Source: PALSA-894 sp034669145
Lineage (GTDB): Bacteria; Pseudomonadota; Alphaproteobacteria; Rhizobiales; Xanthobacteraceae
NCBI GenBank assembly: GCA_034669145.1
Contig: JAXDNY010000009.1
Coordinates: 1 to 64,000, forward strand
Direction: 5' to 3'
Length of the DNA: 64,000 nucleotides
Positions 33,257 to 41,224 of this stretch are shown here, piece by piece. A program made the position numbers and the translations under genes. Each line of letters opens with the position of its first letter. Position 1 is the first letter of the stretch. The notes under the pieces are model-generated. The model did no database searches, was not told where the DNA came from, and worked only from the letters and a program-made list of their open reading frames with translations.

Positions 33257-33702
33257 TAGAAACCCAGAATTCCGGTTTCCAGCGGTGCCTTGAGCGCCTT
33301 GCCGAACACCCACCAGGCCGTCGCCGTGAGGCCGATCGAATAGGCGGCCGCGTGCAGCACGGGCTTGCGCTCGACCACGGTCGGCAGCGTGAACACCAAG
33401 AGCGTCATCGTCACGATGAAGCCGAGCGTGGTGTAGAGTGTGACCGCAACGCCCGTGATGGCGACGAGCAGCAGCGCGTGCGTGCGATCGCTCCACTCGA
33501 TCTCGGCGAACGGCTGGCTCGCGGCGGCGCCGATCACCAGCGCGACGCCGAACGCGATCATCACCACGAGCAGAAGCTTCGGCATCATGCCGGCGCCCGG
33601 CGCCGACAGCCGCCCGAACGGCAAATCGCCTGAGAGCGCGAATACCAGGATGCCGAAGGCAATGAACGCCGCGCCGGCGATGTGATCGGAGCGGAGCGTC
33701 AC
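33256..33702 (-). CDS. tctB: Tripartite tricarboxylate transporter small permease TctB
   Basis: A 148-residue membrane protein with four predicted helices; the first carries IAGAAFIAFGILVFALSGDLPFG and the loop SAPGAGMMPKLL, a pattern shared by TctB proteins (GPGFFP-like region). It stabilises TctA. The GTG start at 33702 overlaps by four bases the stop of the upstream DUF559 reading frame, so translation may now be coupled to the inserted gene. Its stop overlaps the tctA ATG. Confidence 0.9.
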   Translation of the reverse strand: MTLRSDHIAGAAFIAFGILVFALSGDLPFGRLSAPGAGMMPKLLLVVMIAFGVALVIGAAASQPFAEIEWSDRTHALLLVAITGVAVTLYTTLGFIVTMTLLVFTLPTVVERKPVLHAAAYSIGLTATAWWVFGKALKAPLETGILGF

Positions 33703-34178
33703 TGGTTTCTCTCCGCATGCACCGAATTCTTTTTGGGTACAGGCCGCGCCGCGCGTACTCCCCTCCCCCCATGCGAAGCATGGCGGGGAGGGGTCGGGGG
33801 TGGGGGGCCGCTTTCCCGGACAGCCGCCGCGATCGCCTCCATCACGCCCTCGACATTGCCCAGCACATCGTTGTTCCAGAAACGCAGCACGCGATAGCCG
33901 CGCGATTCCAAATCGGCGGTTCGCTTCGCATCGCGGGCGATGCCCCCAGCTTCGTTGTGCTGCCCGCCGTCGAGTTCGATCACCATGCGCGCAACATGGC
34001 AGGCAAAATCAGCGAAGTACGGACCAATCGTCGCCTGGCGGCGGAAATGGGAGCCAGCGACGGTGAGGTGGCGCAGGTGCTGCCACAGCACCCGTTCGGC
34101 ATCGGTTGGCTCGTGGCGCATCGCACGTGCGCGTGGAACGCGGCCGTCGCGTTCTCTCTCATTCGGAGTTTGCTTCAA
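33699..34178 (-). CDS. DUF559 (Vsr/PD-(D/E)XK-type) nuclease-like protein
   Basis: An intact DUF559 frame. The core FRRQATIGPYFADF, then VIELDGGQHNE, and the C-terminal YRVLRFWNNDVLGNVEGV match the family and align closely with the broken copy at 18203-18571. The fold suggests a DNA endonuclease or nickase; no function is proven. Start choice is uncertain: TTG at 34178, just inside the repeat as in element 1, or ATG at 34121. After the domain the frame runs through the repeat (a Pro/Gly/Arg-rich tail beginning ESGPPPPTPP) to overlap the tctB start by four bases, so a tail of about 40 residues is repeat-encoded. Confidence 0.75.
   Translation of the reverse strand: MKQTPNERERDGRVPRARAMRHEPTDAERVLWQHLRHLTVAGSHFRRQATIGPYFADFACHVARMVIELDGGQHNEAGGIARDAKRTADLESRGYRVLRFWNNDVLGNVEGVMEAIAAAVRESGPPPPTPPRHASHGGRGVRAARPVPKKNSVHAERNQ
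33757..33807 (+). repeat. Left inverted end of DUF559 element 2
   Basis: Outer ACTCCCCTCCCC, central hairpin CCATGCGAAGCATGG, inner TCGGGGGTGGGGGG. The DUF559 frame reads through it, since no stop codon comes first. Confidence 0.85.
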
Positions 34179-34181
34179 GCT

Positions 34182-34236
34182 CCCCCCACCCCCGACCCCT
34201 CCCCGCCGCTCGCTTCGCTCGCGTGGGGAGGGGAGT
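34182..34236 (-). repeat. Right inverted end of DUF559 element 2
   Basis: Reverse complement of the left end except in the central hairpin, where it reads CGCGAGCGAAGCGAGCGGCG. It ends 40 bases before the stop codon of the Bug receptor gene. Confidence 0.85.
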
Positions 34237-34276
34237 CGGAGCGCCATCGCAGGATCTTGGCGCAGGTCACGGACGT

Positions 34277-35266
34277 TCACTGCACCTTGCCGATCTGGCG
34301 GATCGTTTCCTCGGACCGCTTGACGTCGTCGTCCCAGAATTTCGCGAACGCCGCCGCCGGGAGATAGCTCGGCTCAAGCCCCACATTGGTGAGCGGTTCG
34401 ATGAATTGCTTGCTGGCCGCGGCTTGGTCGATCGCAGCGGTCAGCGTGGAAACGATCGGCGCAGGCGTACCCTTCGGGGCGAACAGACCGACCCAAAGAT
34501 AGTAGGTCGTGTCGTAGCCGAGTTCCTTCATCGTCGGCACATCGGGCAACGCCTTGGAGCGCTCCGCGCCGAAGGTCGCGAGCGCACGCAGCTTGCCGGC
34601 CTTGACGTGCTGGAGCGTCGCCTGCACGGTCTGCGTCGTGAGTTGGGCGTTGTTGCCGAGCGCCGCCGTGATCGCCGGCCCACCGCCGGCAGTCGGCAGG
34701 TGGCGCATGCCCTTAAGTCCTGCCGCCTGCTCCAGCAGCGCGACCGGCAGATGGCTCGCCCCATAGAAACCGCCCGAACTGTAGACGATCTTTTCCGGGT
34801 TACTCTTCGCCGCAGCGACGAATTCCGCGAGCGTCTTGTAAGGCTGCTCAGCGTTGACCAGCACCAGAACAGGATCGGCACAGAGCCGCGCCAGCGGAAT
34901 GAAATCAGCCTTCGTGGTCTTCGGTGTACGCCCGAAGATCTTGTCGACCTCGGCATAACTGGAGATGCCGTTATTGTGCGAAAGCAGCGTGTAACCATCA
35001 GGCTTGGCATTCGCCGCGACCTGCGCGCCAACGCCACCAGCCGCGCCCGCCTTGGTTTCCACCACGACGGGCTGCTTGAAGATGGCTTCCAGCGCACTCG
35101 CCGCCGGCCGCGTCACCACATCGTTGATGCCACCGGGAGGGAACGCGTTGAGGATCGTGATTGGGCGCGCCGGAAATGCGTCTTGCGCGAGCGCTGCGCC
35201 GGACCATGAGGCTGCAACAACACCCGCCGAAGCGGCGCTGCCGACGACGAATTGACGGCGATCCAT
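34277..35266 (-). CDS. Bug-family tripartite tricarboxylate transporter receptor (TctC-like)
   Basis: A 329-residue periplasmic receptor with a signal peptide (MDRRQFVVGSAASAGVVAAS...ALAQ). Bug motifs: ITILNAFPPGGINDVVTRPAA, ETKAGAAGGVGAQ and RHLPTAGGGPAITAALGNNAQ. It is a close paralogue of the gene immediately upstream, with the same AKPDGYTLL and VNAEQPYKTL elements. The upstream stop codon (TAG) is directly adjacent to its ATG, and its GGAGGG Shine-Dalgarno lies inside the upstream gene. It probably serves TctAB encoded downstream, although the DUF559 element now separates them. Confidence 0.93.
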   Translation of the reverse strand: MDRRQFVVGSAASAGVVAASWSGAALAQDAFPARPITILNAFPPGGINDVVTRPAASALEAIFKQPVVVETKAGAAGGVGAQVAANAKPDGYTLLSHNNGISSYAEVDKIFGRTPKTTKADFIPLARLCADPVLVLVNAEQPYKTLAEFVAAAKSNPEKIVYSSGGFYGASHLPVALLEQAAGLKGMRHLPTAGGGPAITAALGNNAQLTTQTVQATLQHVKAGKLRALATFGAERSKALPDVPTMKELGYDTTYYLWVGLFAPKGTPAPIVSTLTAAIDQAAASKQFIEPLTNVGLEPSYLPAAAFAKFWDDDVKRSEETIRQIGKVQ

Positions 35267-36235
35267 CTAACCCTCCACCTTGCCGATCGACTGGACTGCC
35301 GCTTCGACGCGCTGCGCGTCGGCGTCCCAGAAGGTCTTGAATTCGGGCTGATCAAGATAGCCCACGACGTCGCCGACATTGGCGATTGCGGTCTTGAACT
35401 GTTCGCTCGCGACCGCGGTTTTGGTCTCAGTGCGTACCTTCGTGATGACAGACTCGGGCGTTCCCTTGGGGGCGAACAGGCCGCACCAGATCGAGAACTC
35501 GACATCGTAGCCAAGCTCCTTCAGCGTCGGCACATCCGGAAGCGCGGCGGCGCGCTGGGGCGAGAAGCAGGCGAGCGCGCGCAGTTTTCCGGCTTTCATT
35601 TGCGCACTGGCGGCTCCGAGCGCGGACACCAGGACTTGCGCGTTGTTGCCGAGCACCGCCGTCACAGCCGGTCCGCCGCCGGCGGTCGGAAGGTGGCGCA
35701 GCTGGATGCCGGCGGCCTTGATCAGCAGCGCGGTCGGCAGATGCAGCGCGCCGTAAAGGCCCGACGAGGAGAAAATCAGCTTGTTGGGATTGGCCTTCGC
35801 GTCGTCGATGAACTCTTTCAGCGTCTTGTAGGGCTGCTGATCGTTCACGACCAGCACCATCGGGCCTTCGGTCAGGCGCGCGATCGGGATGAAATCGGCG
35901 CGAGTGAATTTCGGCGTACGGCCGAACAGCGTGTCGACCGCCGCAAAGCCCGAAATCGACGGAAGGTGCGCGAGCAGCGTGTAGCCGTCCGGCTTGGCAT
36001 TGGCGGCAAATTGAGCGCCGACCGCGCCGGCCGCGCCCGACTTGGTCTCCACCACCACCGGCTGCTTGAGCAGCGGCTCGAGCGCGGCCGCGAACGGCCG
36101 CCCGACCACATCCGCCGCGCCACCGGGCGGGAACGGGTTGATCAGCGTCACGGGCCGGGACGGATAATCCTGCGCGAATGAGGGTGTTGCGAGTGCCGCC
36201 GCAGCTGTGCCGGCGAGGAAGCTTCGTCGGTCCAT
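35267..36235 (-). CDS. Bug-family tripartite tricarboxylate transporter receptor (TctC-like), tandem paralogue
   Basis: A 322-residue periplasmic receptor (signal MDRRSFLAGTAAAALATPSFAQ). It contains VTLINPFPPGGAADVVGRPFA, ETKSGAAGAVGAQFAANAKPDG and RHLPTAGGGPAVTAVLGNNAQ, almost superposable on the downstream gene, so the two arose by tandem duplication. Two receptors with one TctAB permease would widen the range of carboxylates taken up; Bug receptors far outnumber TctAB permeases in many of these genomes. Upstream lies a 288-base gap holding only a twin palindrome. Confidence 0.93.
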   Translation of the reverse strand: MDRRSFLAGTAAAALATPSFAQDYPSRPVTLINPFPPGGAADVVGRPFAAALEPLLKQPVVVETKSGAAGAVGAQFAANAKPDGYTLLAHLPSISGFAAVDTLFGRTPKFTRADFIPIARLTEGPMVLVVNDQQPYKTLKEFIDDAKANPNKLIFSSSGLYGALHLPTALLIKAAGIQLRHLPTAGGGPAVTAVLGNNAQVLVSALGAASAQMKAGKLRALACFSPQRAAALPDVPTLKELGYDVEFSIWCGLFAPKGTPESVITKVRTETKTAVASEQFKTAIANVGDVVGYLDQPEFKTFWDADAQRVEAAVQSIGKVEG

Positions 36236-36361
36236 CTGTTTCCTCCGATTTTCTTGTGCCGCCCCTCGGCTTGTTGGGCGCGATGCTATCGGCGCGGTGG
36301 CGATCCGGCAACAAGGGCGAAGTCACAGGTTTCATGACCGGAAATGCCGCCGCCCGACAAC

Positions 36362-36468
36362 CCTCATCCTGAGGAGCGAGCGCAGCGAGCGTCTCGAAGG
36401 ATGGCGGCAAACTCAGCGCTTGTTGCCATCCTTCGAGACGCGGCCTTCGGCCGCTCCTCAGGATGAGG
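36362..36468. repeat. Twin inverted palindrome, CCTCATCCTGAGGAG family
   Basis: Two facing copies (outer CCTCATCCTGAGGAGC, inner GTCTCGAAGGATGG) with about 20 bases between them, in the divergent gap between the Bug receptor and ABC permease genes. Nothing else is recognisable in 36236-36523. Confidence 0.9.
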
Positions 36469-36523
36469 ATGTTGCTTGTTGCAACGCCTTGCCGGTCCAT
36501 GACCGCACCGGCATGATCGCGCG

Positions 36524-37333
36524 ATGGCAGAGACCCTCACGCTCGACGCACCGATACGGCAAGGCGAGCCGCGCTGGCGCGCGATCTGGCGCAACGCGTT
36601 TCCGTTCATTGTCGTCGGGGCGATCTGGGAAACCGTGGCGCGCGCGGGCGTATTCCCGGCACGGCTGTTTCCCTCGCTCGAGACAATCGCGGCGGCGTTC
36701 TGGCGGCTCACGCTGAACGGCATCCTGCCGCACCACGCGCTCGACACCATGATCCGGCTCGGCGCTGGATTCGCGCTGGCGGCCATCGCGGGGGTCGCAA
36801 TCGGCATCGTGATGGGCCGCTCGCGCACCGCCGAGGACATCTTCCTGCCGCTGGTCAGCATCGGCGCGCCGATCCCCGGCCTCGCCTACGCGCCGCTGTT
36901 TCTGTTGTGGTTCGGGCTCGGCAACAAATCGGCGGTACTGCTGGTCGGCTTCGTGTCGGCCTTCCCGATCATCTTCAACACCTGGACCGGCGTGAAGGCC
37001 GTGAAGGAGATCTGGGTGCGCTCCGCGCAGGCGATGGGCGCCGACAACCGGCGCCTGTTCCGCTATGTCATCCTGCCCGGTGCGCTGCCGTACATCCTCA
37101 CCGGCCTGCGGCTCGGGCTGGCGCAGGCGTGGCGCATCCTCGTCGGCGTCGAGATGCTCGCCGCGGTGCCGTGGGGGCTCGGCTGGATGATCTTCGGGGC
37201 GCGCGAGTTCCTCAACACGGACGTGATGCTGTCCGGCGTCGCCGTGATCGCGATCATCGGGCTGGCGCTGGAGAAGCTCGTGTTCCAGCGGCTGGAGGAC
37301 TTCACCGTGGTACGCTGGGGGATGATGACATGA
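36524..37333 (+). CDS. ABC transporter permease, nitrate/sulfonate/taurine type (SsuC/TauC-like)
   Basis: A 269-residue permease with six predicted helices and a single BPD_transp_1 domain. The coupling loop that contacts the ATPase is visible as EIWVRSAQAMGADNRRLFRYVILPGALP. It resembles SsuC/TauC proteins (PSLETIAAAFWRL near the N-terminus, APLFLLWFGLGNKSAV in the core). It forms a heterodimer with the permease encoded directly after it (ATGA overlap). The ATPase and binding protein of the same transporter are encoded 6 kb downstream, after a RuBisCO-like protein, a cupin and a crotonase. Confidence 0.92.
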   Translation: MAETLTLDAPIRQGEPRWRAIWRNAFPFIVVGAIWETVARAGVFPARLFPSLETIAAAFWRLTLNGILPHHALDTMIRLGAGFALAAIAGVAIGIVMGRSRTAEDIFLPLVSIGAPIPGLAYAPLFLLWFGLGNKSAVLLVGFVSAFPIIFNTWTGVKAVKEIWVRSAQAMGADNRRLFRYVILPGALPYILTGLRLGLAQAWRILVGVEMLAAVPWGLGWMIFGAREFLNTDVMLSGVAVIAIIGLALEKLVFQRLEDFTVVRWGMMT

Positions 37334-38112
37334 GCGGCCGTTCGCGCTCATGGCTACGCGCTGCCGCGACGCTGCTGCTCGCGGCGGCCCTGTACGAGGC
37401 GCTGGCGCGCTCCGGCTGGTTTGCGCCGGCTTTGATGCCGACGCTGCCCAAGGTCGCGAACGCGCTCGTCGCCTCGCTCGCCGATGGCACGATGATCGGC
37501 CATGCGGCGAGCACCCTCTACCGGGTGCTGTTTGGCCTTTCGCTCGCGGTCGTGGCCGGGTTGCCGATCGGCATTCTGATGGGGCGCTTCAAGGCGGTGG
37601 AAAACTTCGTGCTCCCGCTCGCGAGCGCCCTGATGCCGATCCCCTCCCTCGCCTGGGTTCCGGTGTTTATCCTGTGGTTCGGGCTCGGGAACACGGTCTC
37701 GATCCTCATTGTGTTTTACGCGGCCTTGTTTCCGATGCTGTTGAACGCCTGGAGCGGCGTACGCGCCGTGAACCCGCTGTGGCTTCGTGCCGCAGGCGCC
37801 ATGGGGGCGGACGAGAACGCGCTGTTTTGGAAGGTCATCATCCCGGGCGCCTCGCCGTTCATCATCACGGGGCTGCGGCAGGCTTTCCTGCGTGCCTGGA
37901 TTGCCGTGGTGGGGGCCGAAATGCTCGCCGCCTCCGACTGGGGGCTCGGCTGGGTTATTTTCGACGCCAAGGAGTTCCTCAATACCGACCTGATGCTCGC
38001 CTCGCTGGCGGTCATCGGCGCCATCGGATTCGTGTTCGAGCGGCTGGTATTCGGCTCCCTGGAACGCGCAACCGTGCTGCGCTGGGGCATGGTACGGGCC
38101 GCCAAGGGATGA
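37330..38112 (+). CDS. ABC transporter permease, nitrate/sulfonate/taurine type, second subunit
   Basis: A 260-residue permease paralogous to the preceding gene: the EAA-type loop reads PLWLRAAGAMGADENALFWKVIIPGASP, and VPVFILWFGLGNTVSI corresponds to the other's APLFLLWFGLG. Having two different permease subunits is less common in this family than a homodimer. Its ATG overlaps the previous stop. After its stop there is a small membrane-protein gene, then a truncated RuBisCO-like start and a foreign insertion, so the operon has been interrupted after this gene. Confidence 0.92.
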   Translation: MSGRSRSWLRAAATLLLAAALYEALARSGWFAPALMPTLPKVANALVASLADGTMIGHAASTLYRVLFGLSLAVVAGLPIGILMGRFKAVENFVLPLASALMPIPSLAWVPVFILWFGLGNTVSILIVFYAALFPMLLNAWSGVRAVNPLWLRAAGAMGADENALFWKVIIPGASPFIITGLRQAFLRAWIAVVGAEMLAASDWGLGWVIFDAKEFLNTDLMLASLAVIGAIGFVFERLVFGSLERATVLRWGMVRAAKG

Positions 38113-38216
38113 CCCACATCGCTAAAATTACGCGAATCAACTATCTTTGCTGGAAACGCTGTCGCCTTTAAGGTGTTGCCACGAAAGTGACACCGTCATC
38201 CGGGAGGAGTGCTCGC

Positions 38217-38465
38217 ATGCTCCGGCGACGTACAACGGACCTACCCCGCAGCGCCTTCAGGCTCAGCCTGTTCGACGCCGTGCTGCTCGCGCCGGTGATT
38301 GCCTTGCCCCTCCTCTTCGTGGTCAGCCTGGCCTTGTTCAGCATGGTCGCGCTGCTGGTGCTGACCGGAGCCGCCGTCGCCGCCACCATCCTGAGCGACA
38401 TCGCGCGGCGCTTCTGGCGCTCCGCCCGCCAGCCGGTCGTGCTGCCGCGCCGCGCGCTGAGCTGA
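38217..38465 (+). CDS. Small two-helix membrane protein, function unknown
   Basis: An 82-residue frame. The ATG at 38217 is preceded at six bases by GGGAGGAG, a strong Shine-Dalgarno that supports it being real. The protein has a basic N-terminus (MLRRRTTDLPRSAF), two closely spaced hydrophobic helices (DAVLLAPVIALPLLFVVSLA and SMVALLVLTGAAVAATIL), and a basic C-terminus (ARRFWRSARQPVVLPRRA), suggesting an inner-membrane hairpin with both ends in the cytoplasm. I recognise no family. It follows the ABC permeases by about 100 bases. Confidence 0.6.
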   Translation: MLRRRTTDLPRSAFRLSLFDAVLLAPVIALPLLFVVSLALFSMVALLVLTGAAVAATILSDIARRFWRSARQPVVLPRRALS

Positions 38466-38490
38466 CATCTCGCCGCACGCGCCTCGCGCC

Positions 38491-38556
38491 GGTAATCTGC
38501 CGGTCGTGACGTCTCGTATCATTGCGATCCATCACGTCCGTTCCTACGCGCTGATA
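38491..38556 (+). pseudogene. Truncated 5' remnant of a second RuBisCO-like protein gene
   Basis: From a GTG at 38506 the sequence reads MTSRIIAIHHVRSYAL and then loses similarity. It matches the first residues of the intact RuBisCO-like protein at 41225 (MPSRLTAIYHVRSDAR), and the similarity continues upstream into the non-coding leader (TAATCT...CGTG in both). The remnant is about 70 per cent identical to the intact copy, so it is a diverged relative, not a recent duplication. It marks the left border of the 38560-41090 insertion. Confidence 0.6.
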
Positions 38557-38583
38557 ACGGACGTGAAAGGCCGGCGCACAGGA

Positions 38584-41010
38584 TCAGTAAACAACGGTCA
38601 CTTTGCTGCCAGTCGCATCTTCGTCGACTGTGATGACTTCCCAGTCCCTGCACCACAAGTGGACGCCAAACAGGCTCACCCAACTGACGCACCTTCGCTC
38701 GTACTTCCGTTCTGTCGCGAAAGTCCACTCCGTGTATTGACAATTCTTGAAACGAAGCTGCCACACGTAGGTATCTTGTTGAACCAGGTTGCCTTGATCG
38801 TTGGTTCCGTCCCATACGATGGACCAATTCGGGAATCCATCACAACTGTCGCCGGGAATGGTTCTGAACAGGTTTCCCCATCGATCGAATATCCGCAGTT
38901 CATAATGAGTGGCGTTGTAAGCATGCGGAACTCCCGCGATCCCTGCCGGACTTCCGATGATCACGTCCTTGATATACATCTTGGCGGGGAGCGCCGGGGC
39001 GGACGAGCCGGATGGCGGAGAAAACTTGCTATTGGCTGCGACAGGATTGAAGGGACCGGTCAAGCCGAGAGTGGCCGGGACGACCACACTCGCCGTCGCG
39101 CTTCCGCACGGGTTCGTGACCATAACCGTGTAGGTTCCGGGAGTCGTCACGTCGATCGAGAGCACGCCTGACTGGCCTGTCGACCATTTGATGCTCGCAT
39201 AACCGGCGGCAAGGGCAGTCAAGGTGACACTGCAACATTGAATAGCCATGCTGAGCTGAACCGTCGGCGGCTGACAATACAGCGTCACTTGATCCGAATT
39301 CGCACAGCCTTGGGCATCCGTTGCCGTGACGGTGTATGTCATCGGATATGGGACAGATCCTTGCGTATGGAGGGGCGATGGACTGGATGGACTATTGAGA
39401 CCAGTGGCCGGACTCCAGACATATGTCGTGCCTAGGGTCGATGGGTTGCCAACGCCCAGTTGTGTGAACTGGCCGTTTGGCGTGCAGCTCACGCAAGCGT
39501 CCGGTCCGGCCGTCACGACCGGGCATTTGACGTGCAACAGTTGGCTCGTTTCATTCCACGGGGTGCAGTCGTTGGATACGGCAAGTTTGATGAGGTAGTA
39601 GGTGTTGCACTTGAAGTGCCCACCCTTGCTTGCATAAAGGGCACTAAGATTGATGGTGCCGGCGTGCTGCGCAATGAACCACTGATAAACTTCGGTTCCT
39701 GGGGTGCCGACCCAATTCGCATCCGATTCCATGATGCTCCAAAAGTGCGACGTTTCGTTCGAAGATGCAGTGCCGTCCGCCCACAAGTCCGCATTGGCGC
39801 AAATTTCGTCCTTCATCGTGAAGGAAGCGACGGCCTCGTTGCTCAGGCATAAGCCATCGATATACGCGTAACCAAAGTGCGCACCGAGCGAGCAGTCGGC
39901 CGTGTAGAAGGCAATCGTCATCGTCTGGCCGAGGTATTGGCTCAGATCGATGCAAACGGGAGTCCATTCTCGATAAACATAGCCACCTGCCCGCTTGAAG
40001 AACGGATTGTTGGAATCAGCAACGATACCTCGCATTGTAACCAAACGATCTGGGCTCCAAGGGGGCGAGAGGGCCCAGATGATCGATGAACCTCTCTTTA
40101 TGTAATAGCCAAAGAATGGCTGCTCATTGGCGTCGTGATCACCGGGGTTTTCCAGGACCAATGCGTATCTGAACGTAAAGTTCTTGTTCTGCGCATTGAC
40201 GGTGAACGTATAAGCGAGGAGATCGGCCTCTCCGTTGATAGAGGAATTACCGAGACGCACCGAATAGGATCCCTCGCCGACCTGCGGCAAGTTAACTCCG
40301 TAGATCGAAAGCAAGGGATCGACGCCATCAGCCAAAGTTCTGATCGTGTGTCGGCCGTTGATGATGCCGGCCGACAGATTGTTCAGCCAGATGGTGGAAG
40401 AGTTCAGTCTGCTTCCGTAGTAGGCCTGCCAACCTGTGAGCGTACCGGTTTCGAAGTCGCCGTTGGGACAGGCAAGCGAGCGGCCGACGTCGCCGTTCCC
40501 GCGAGTGACCGCTTCGACCGGTGCCGCTTGCGGCGGTTCGCTCTCGCCGGATTGTCGCGCGACCGAAATAAAACTGCCGATGTCCGAGCGGCCGCCTGCC
40601 AGGCTGAACGTTCGGATTTCGCTGGCGGCGATACCGGCTGGTTTTCCGTGCGCTTCGCCCAACGCGATGACTTGCCAGACGTAGCTAGCCGACCGTCCAC
40701 GCAATTGAGCAATATTCATTGAGAAGAAGTGGACGTGCTCGACCAGCGTTTCGAATGCAATCTCGTTGTCGCTTATGGCCCGGTCGGCGGATTGACCGAC
40801 CAATTGTCTTTTTACAATCAGCCTAGAACGCGAAGAACGTCCTCCCACATGGCGAAGATCCCACTCGAAGAGCACTCCTCGCCCTTCCATCACAGCGCCG
40901 TCCGGCGGATACACCAAGCAACGGCTGATCGGTAAAGGGAGTTCGACCGGCGCCATGGTGGAAAGACGTGTTGTCATTGGTTGGACCATTGATGAAATAT
41001 GAGTGGACAT
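38584..41010 (-). CDS. Large protein with a gliding-motility-type (CHU_C/T9SS-like) C-terminal domain; likely acquired
   Basis: An 808-residue protein foreign in style to an alphaproteobacterium. The C-terminal 100 residues (NATHYELRIFDRWGNLF, then IVWDGTNDQG and DTYVWQLRFKN) closely follow the gliding-motility-associated domain found in Bacteroidetes surface proteins. Before it come PKD/Ig-like segments (TYTVTATDAQGCANSDQVTL; GYASIKWSTGQSGVLSI), and in the middle a jelly-roll or carbohydrate-binding-like region (NGDFETGTLTGWQAYYGS). Cysteines are frequent. I see no ordinary signal peptide, which is unusual for such a protein. Base composition is visibly lower in GC than the neighbours. AGGA lies six bases before the ATG. 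Function unknown; cell-surface adhesion is a guess. Confidence 0.75.
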   Translation of the reverse strand: MSTHISSMVQPMTTRLSTMAPVELPLPISRCLVYPPDGAVMEGRGVLFEWDLRHVGGRSSRSRLIVKRQLVGQSADRAISDNEIAFETLVEHVHFFSMNIAQLRGRSASYVWQVIALGEAHGKPAGIAASEIRTFSLAGGRSDIGSFISVARQSGESEPPQAAPVEAVTRGNGDVGRSLACPNGDFETGTLTGWQAYYGSRLNSSTIWLNNLSAGIINGRHTIRTLADGVDPLLSIYGVNLPQVGEGSYSVRLGNSSINGEADLLAYTFTVNAQNKNFTFRYALVLENPGDHDANEQPFFGYYIKRGSSIIWALSPPWSPDRLVTMRGIVADSNNPFFKRAGGYVYREWTPVCIDLSQYLGQTMTIAFYTADCSLGAHFGYAYIDGLCLSNEAVASFTMKDEICANADLWADGTASSNETSHFWSIMESDANWVGTPGTEVYQWFIAQHAGTINLSALYASKGGHFKCNTYYLIKLAVSNDCTPWNETSQLLHVKCPVVTAGPDACVSCTPNGQFTQLGVGNPSTLGTTYVWSPATGLNSPSSPSPLHTQGSVPYPMTYTVTATDAQGCANSDQVTLYCQPPTVQLSMAIQCCSVTLTALAAGYASIKWSTGQSGVLSIDVTTPGTYTVMVTNPCGSATASVVVPATLGLTGPFNPVAANSKFSPPSGSSAPALPAKMYIKDVIIGSPAGIAGVPHAYNATHYELRIFDRWGNLFRTIPGDSCDGFPNWSIVWDGTNDQGNLVQQDTYVWQLRFKNCQYTEWTFATERKYERRCVSWVSLFGVHLWCRDWEVITVDEDATGSKVTVVY

Positions 41011-41224
41011 TATTCCTGCTACTAAAACTTGTCAATGAATATGATATCTACTGATAATCGAACTAAACGCATAACCGCTGGGATGGACTGAGCGCAGTTG
41101 GGTTGTGCGTTGGCGGATTGGGGCGCCGTGATCCGTCGACTCGCCGCGCCCAATCGGCGCAATACGTTTCGCGATTCCGCCTCACAGCCTCGCAAGACCA
41201 CCGGCGTCCCGCTAATCTCTCGTC

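Larger units (their letters stand above)
33757..34236 (-). mobile_element. DUF559-carrying palindrome element 2, inside the tct operon
   Basis: A 480-bp unit bounded by inverted copies of a second repeat family (33757-33807 and 34182-34236). The ends share ACTCCCCTCCCC and GGGAGGGGTCGGGGGTGGGGGG but differ in the central hairpin (a CGAAG loop on one side, GCGAAGC on the other). A DUF559 gene fills the inside. The unit lies between a Bug receptor gene and tctB, in the same orientation as the operon. The layout is the same as at 18148-18632, but the repeat family is unrelated in sequence. Confidence 0.68.

Noticed and set aside
38506..39171. A 221-codon plus-strand frame starting at the RuBisCO-like stub
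   Set aside because: Only the first 16 or so codons match the RuBisCO-like protein; the remainder is antisense to the gliding-type gene.
41011..41100. TTGACA upstream of the gliding-type gene as its promoter
   Set aside because: A -10 at normal distance would overlap the start codon and is a poor match; the A/T-rich region makes such hits likely by chance.
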